Assembly: GCA_021819025.1 (NCBI GenBank)
Contig: JAKASN010000167.1
Span: 1 to 5,462 of the forward strand
Direction of reading: 5' to 3'
Length of the DNA: 5,462 nt
Origin: Actinomycetes bacterium
GTDB taxonomy: Bacteria; Actinomycetota; Acidimicrobiia; Acidimicrobiales; Acidimicrobiaceae
In this document: piece after piece, positions 5,417 to 5,462 of the stretch
Numbering within the stretch: the stretch's first letter is position 1
Layout of the letters: every line of letters starts with the position of its first letter
Position numbers and translations under genes: made by a program
The notes under the pieces: generated by a model
Told to the model about the DNA's origin: nothing
The model's input: the letters and a program-made list of their open reading frames with translations, nothing else
The model's database searches: none

Positions 5417-5462
5417 TTGGGAAAAGTAGTAATCATGGAGGACAACCCGGGACAGATCGGAA
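5417..5462 (+). CDS. Start of an unidentified gene, possibly a response-regulator receiver domain (cut by window edge)
   Basis: Fifteen codons are visible, reading (M)GKVVIMEDNPGQIG. A beta-strand of hydrophobic residues followed by an acidic pair and Asn-Pro is how many receiver domains begin (KVLIVEDNP-like), where the acidic residues help bind magnesium next to the phosphorylated aspartate. If so, it would be a signalling protein. The evidence for a gene is a strong ribosome binding site at 6-base spacing, an upstream in-frame stop, and a candidate extended -10 promoter. Against it: the fragment is very short, the start is TTG, and the resemblance could be chance. It is divergent from the drug exporter, a place where regulators are often found, but there is no direct evidence that it controls the exporter. 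Confidence 0.4.
   Translation, partial: MGKVVIMEDNPGQIG

Noticed and set aside
1..5462. CRISPR array, toxin-antitoxin pair or defence system
   Set aside because: No regularly spaced repeats and no small paired genes with the expected features are present.

Overview
This 5,462-base window comes from a bacterial chromosome of moderately high G+C. GTG and TTG starts, strong GAGGGG-type ribosome binding sites and the enzyme repertoire (a GH63-type glucosidase beside a bacterial/archaeal-type debranching enzyme) would fit an actinobacterium, possibly of the acidophilic Acidimicrobiia type. That placement is an inference from style only; no rRNA or marker gene is present.

Layout. Positions 1-702 (minus) carry the first 234 codons of a large GH63-related glucosidase, which runs off the left edge. 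A 62-base gap separates it from a divergent, complete glycogen debranching enzyme (765-2678, plus). Positions 2679-3434 hold no intact recognisable gene. They do contain a stretch with coding-like codon bias, interrupted by an in-frame stop (about 2950-3369), and two perfect inverted repeats. A complete 532-residue, DHA2-type, 14-helix major facilitator drug exporter follows on the minus strand (3435-5033), converging on the debranching enzyme. Its upstream region (5034-5416) holds a possible promoter, an operator-like dyad and several short hairpins. At the right edge a new plus-strand gene probably starts with TTG at 5417. Only 15 codons are visible; they resemble the start of a response-regulator receiver domain.

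How the genes fit together. The two left-hand enzymes both act on alpha-linked glucose polymers or glucosides and share one short control region, so they probably form a small glucan-turnover module. The exporter is a separate unit with its own promoter and probably its own regulation. I see no CRISPR array, tRNA, rRNA, intact transposase or defence system. Nothing here makes a convincing case for a new biological system. The best leads are the decayed reading frame at 2950-3369, the dyad in front of the exporter, and the potentially alternative-folding leader near 5259-5395.
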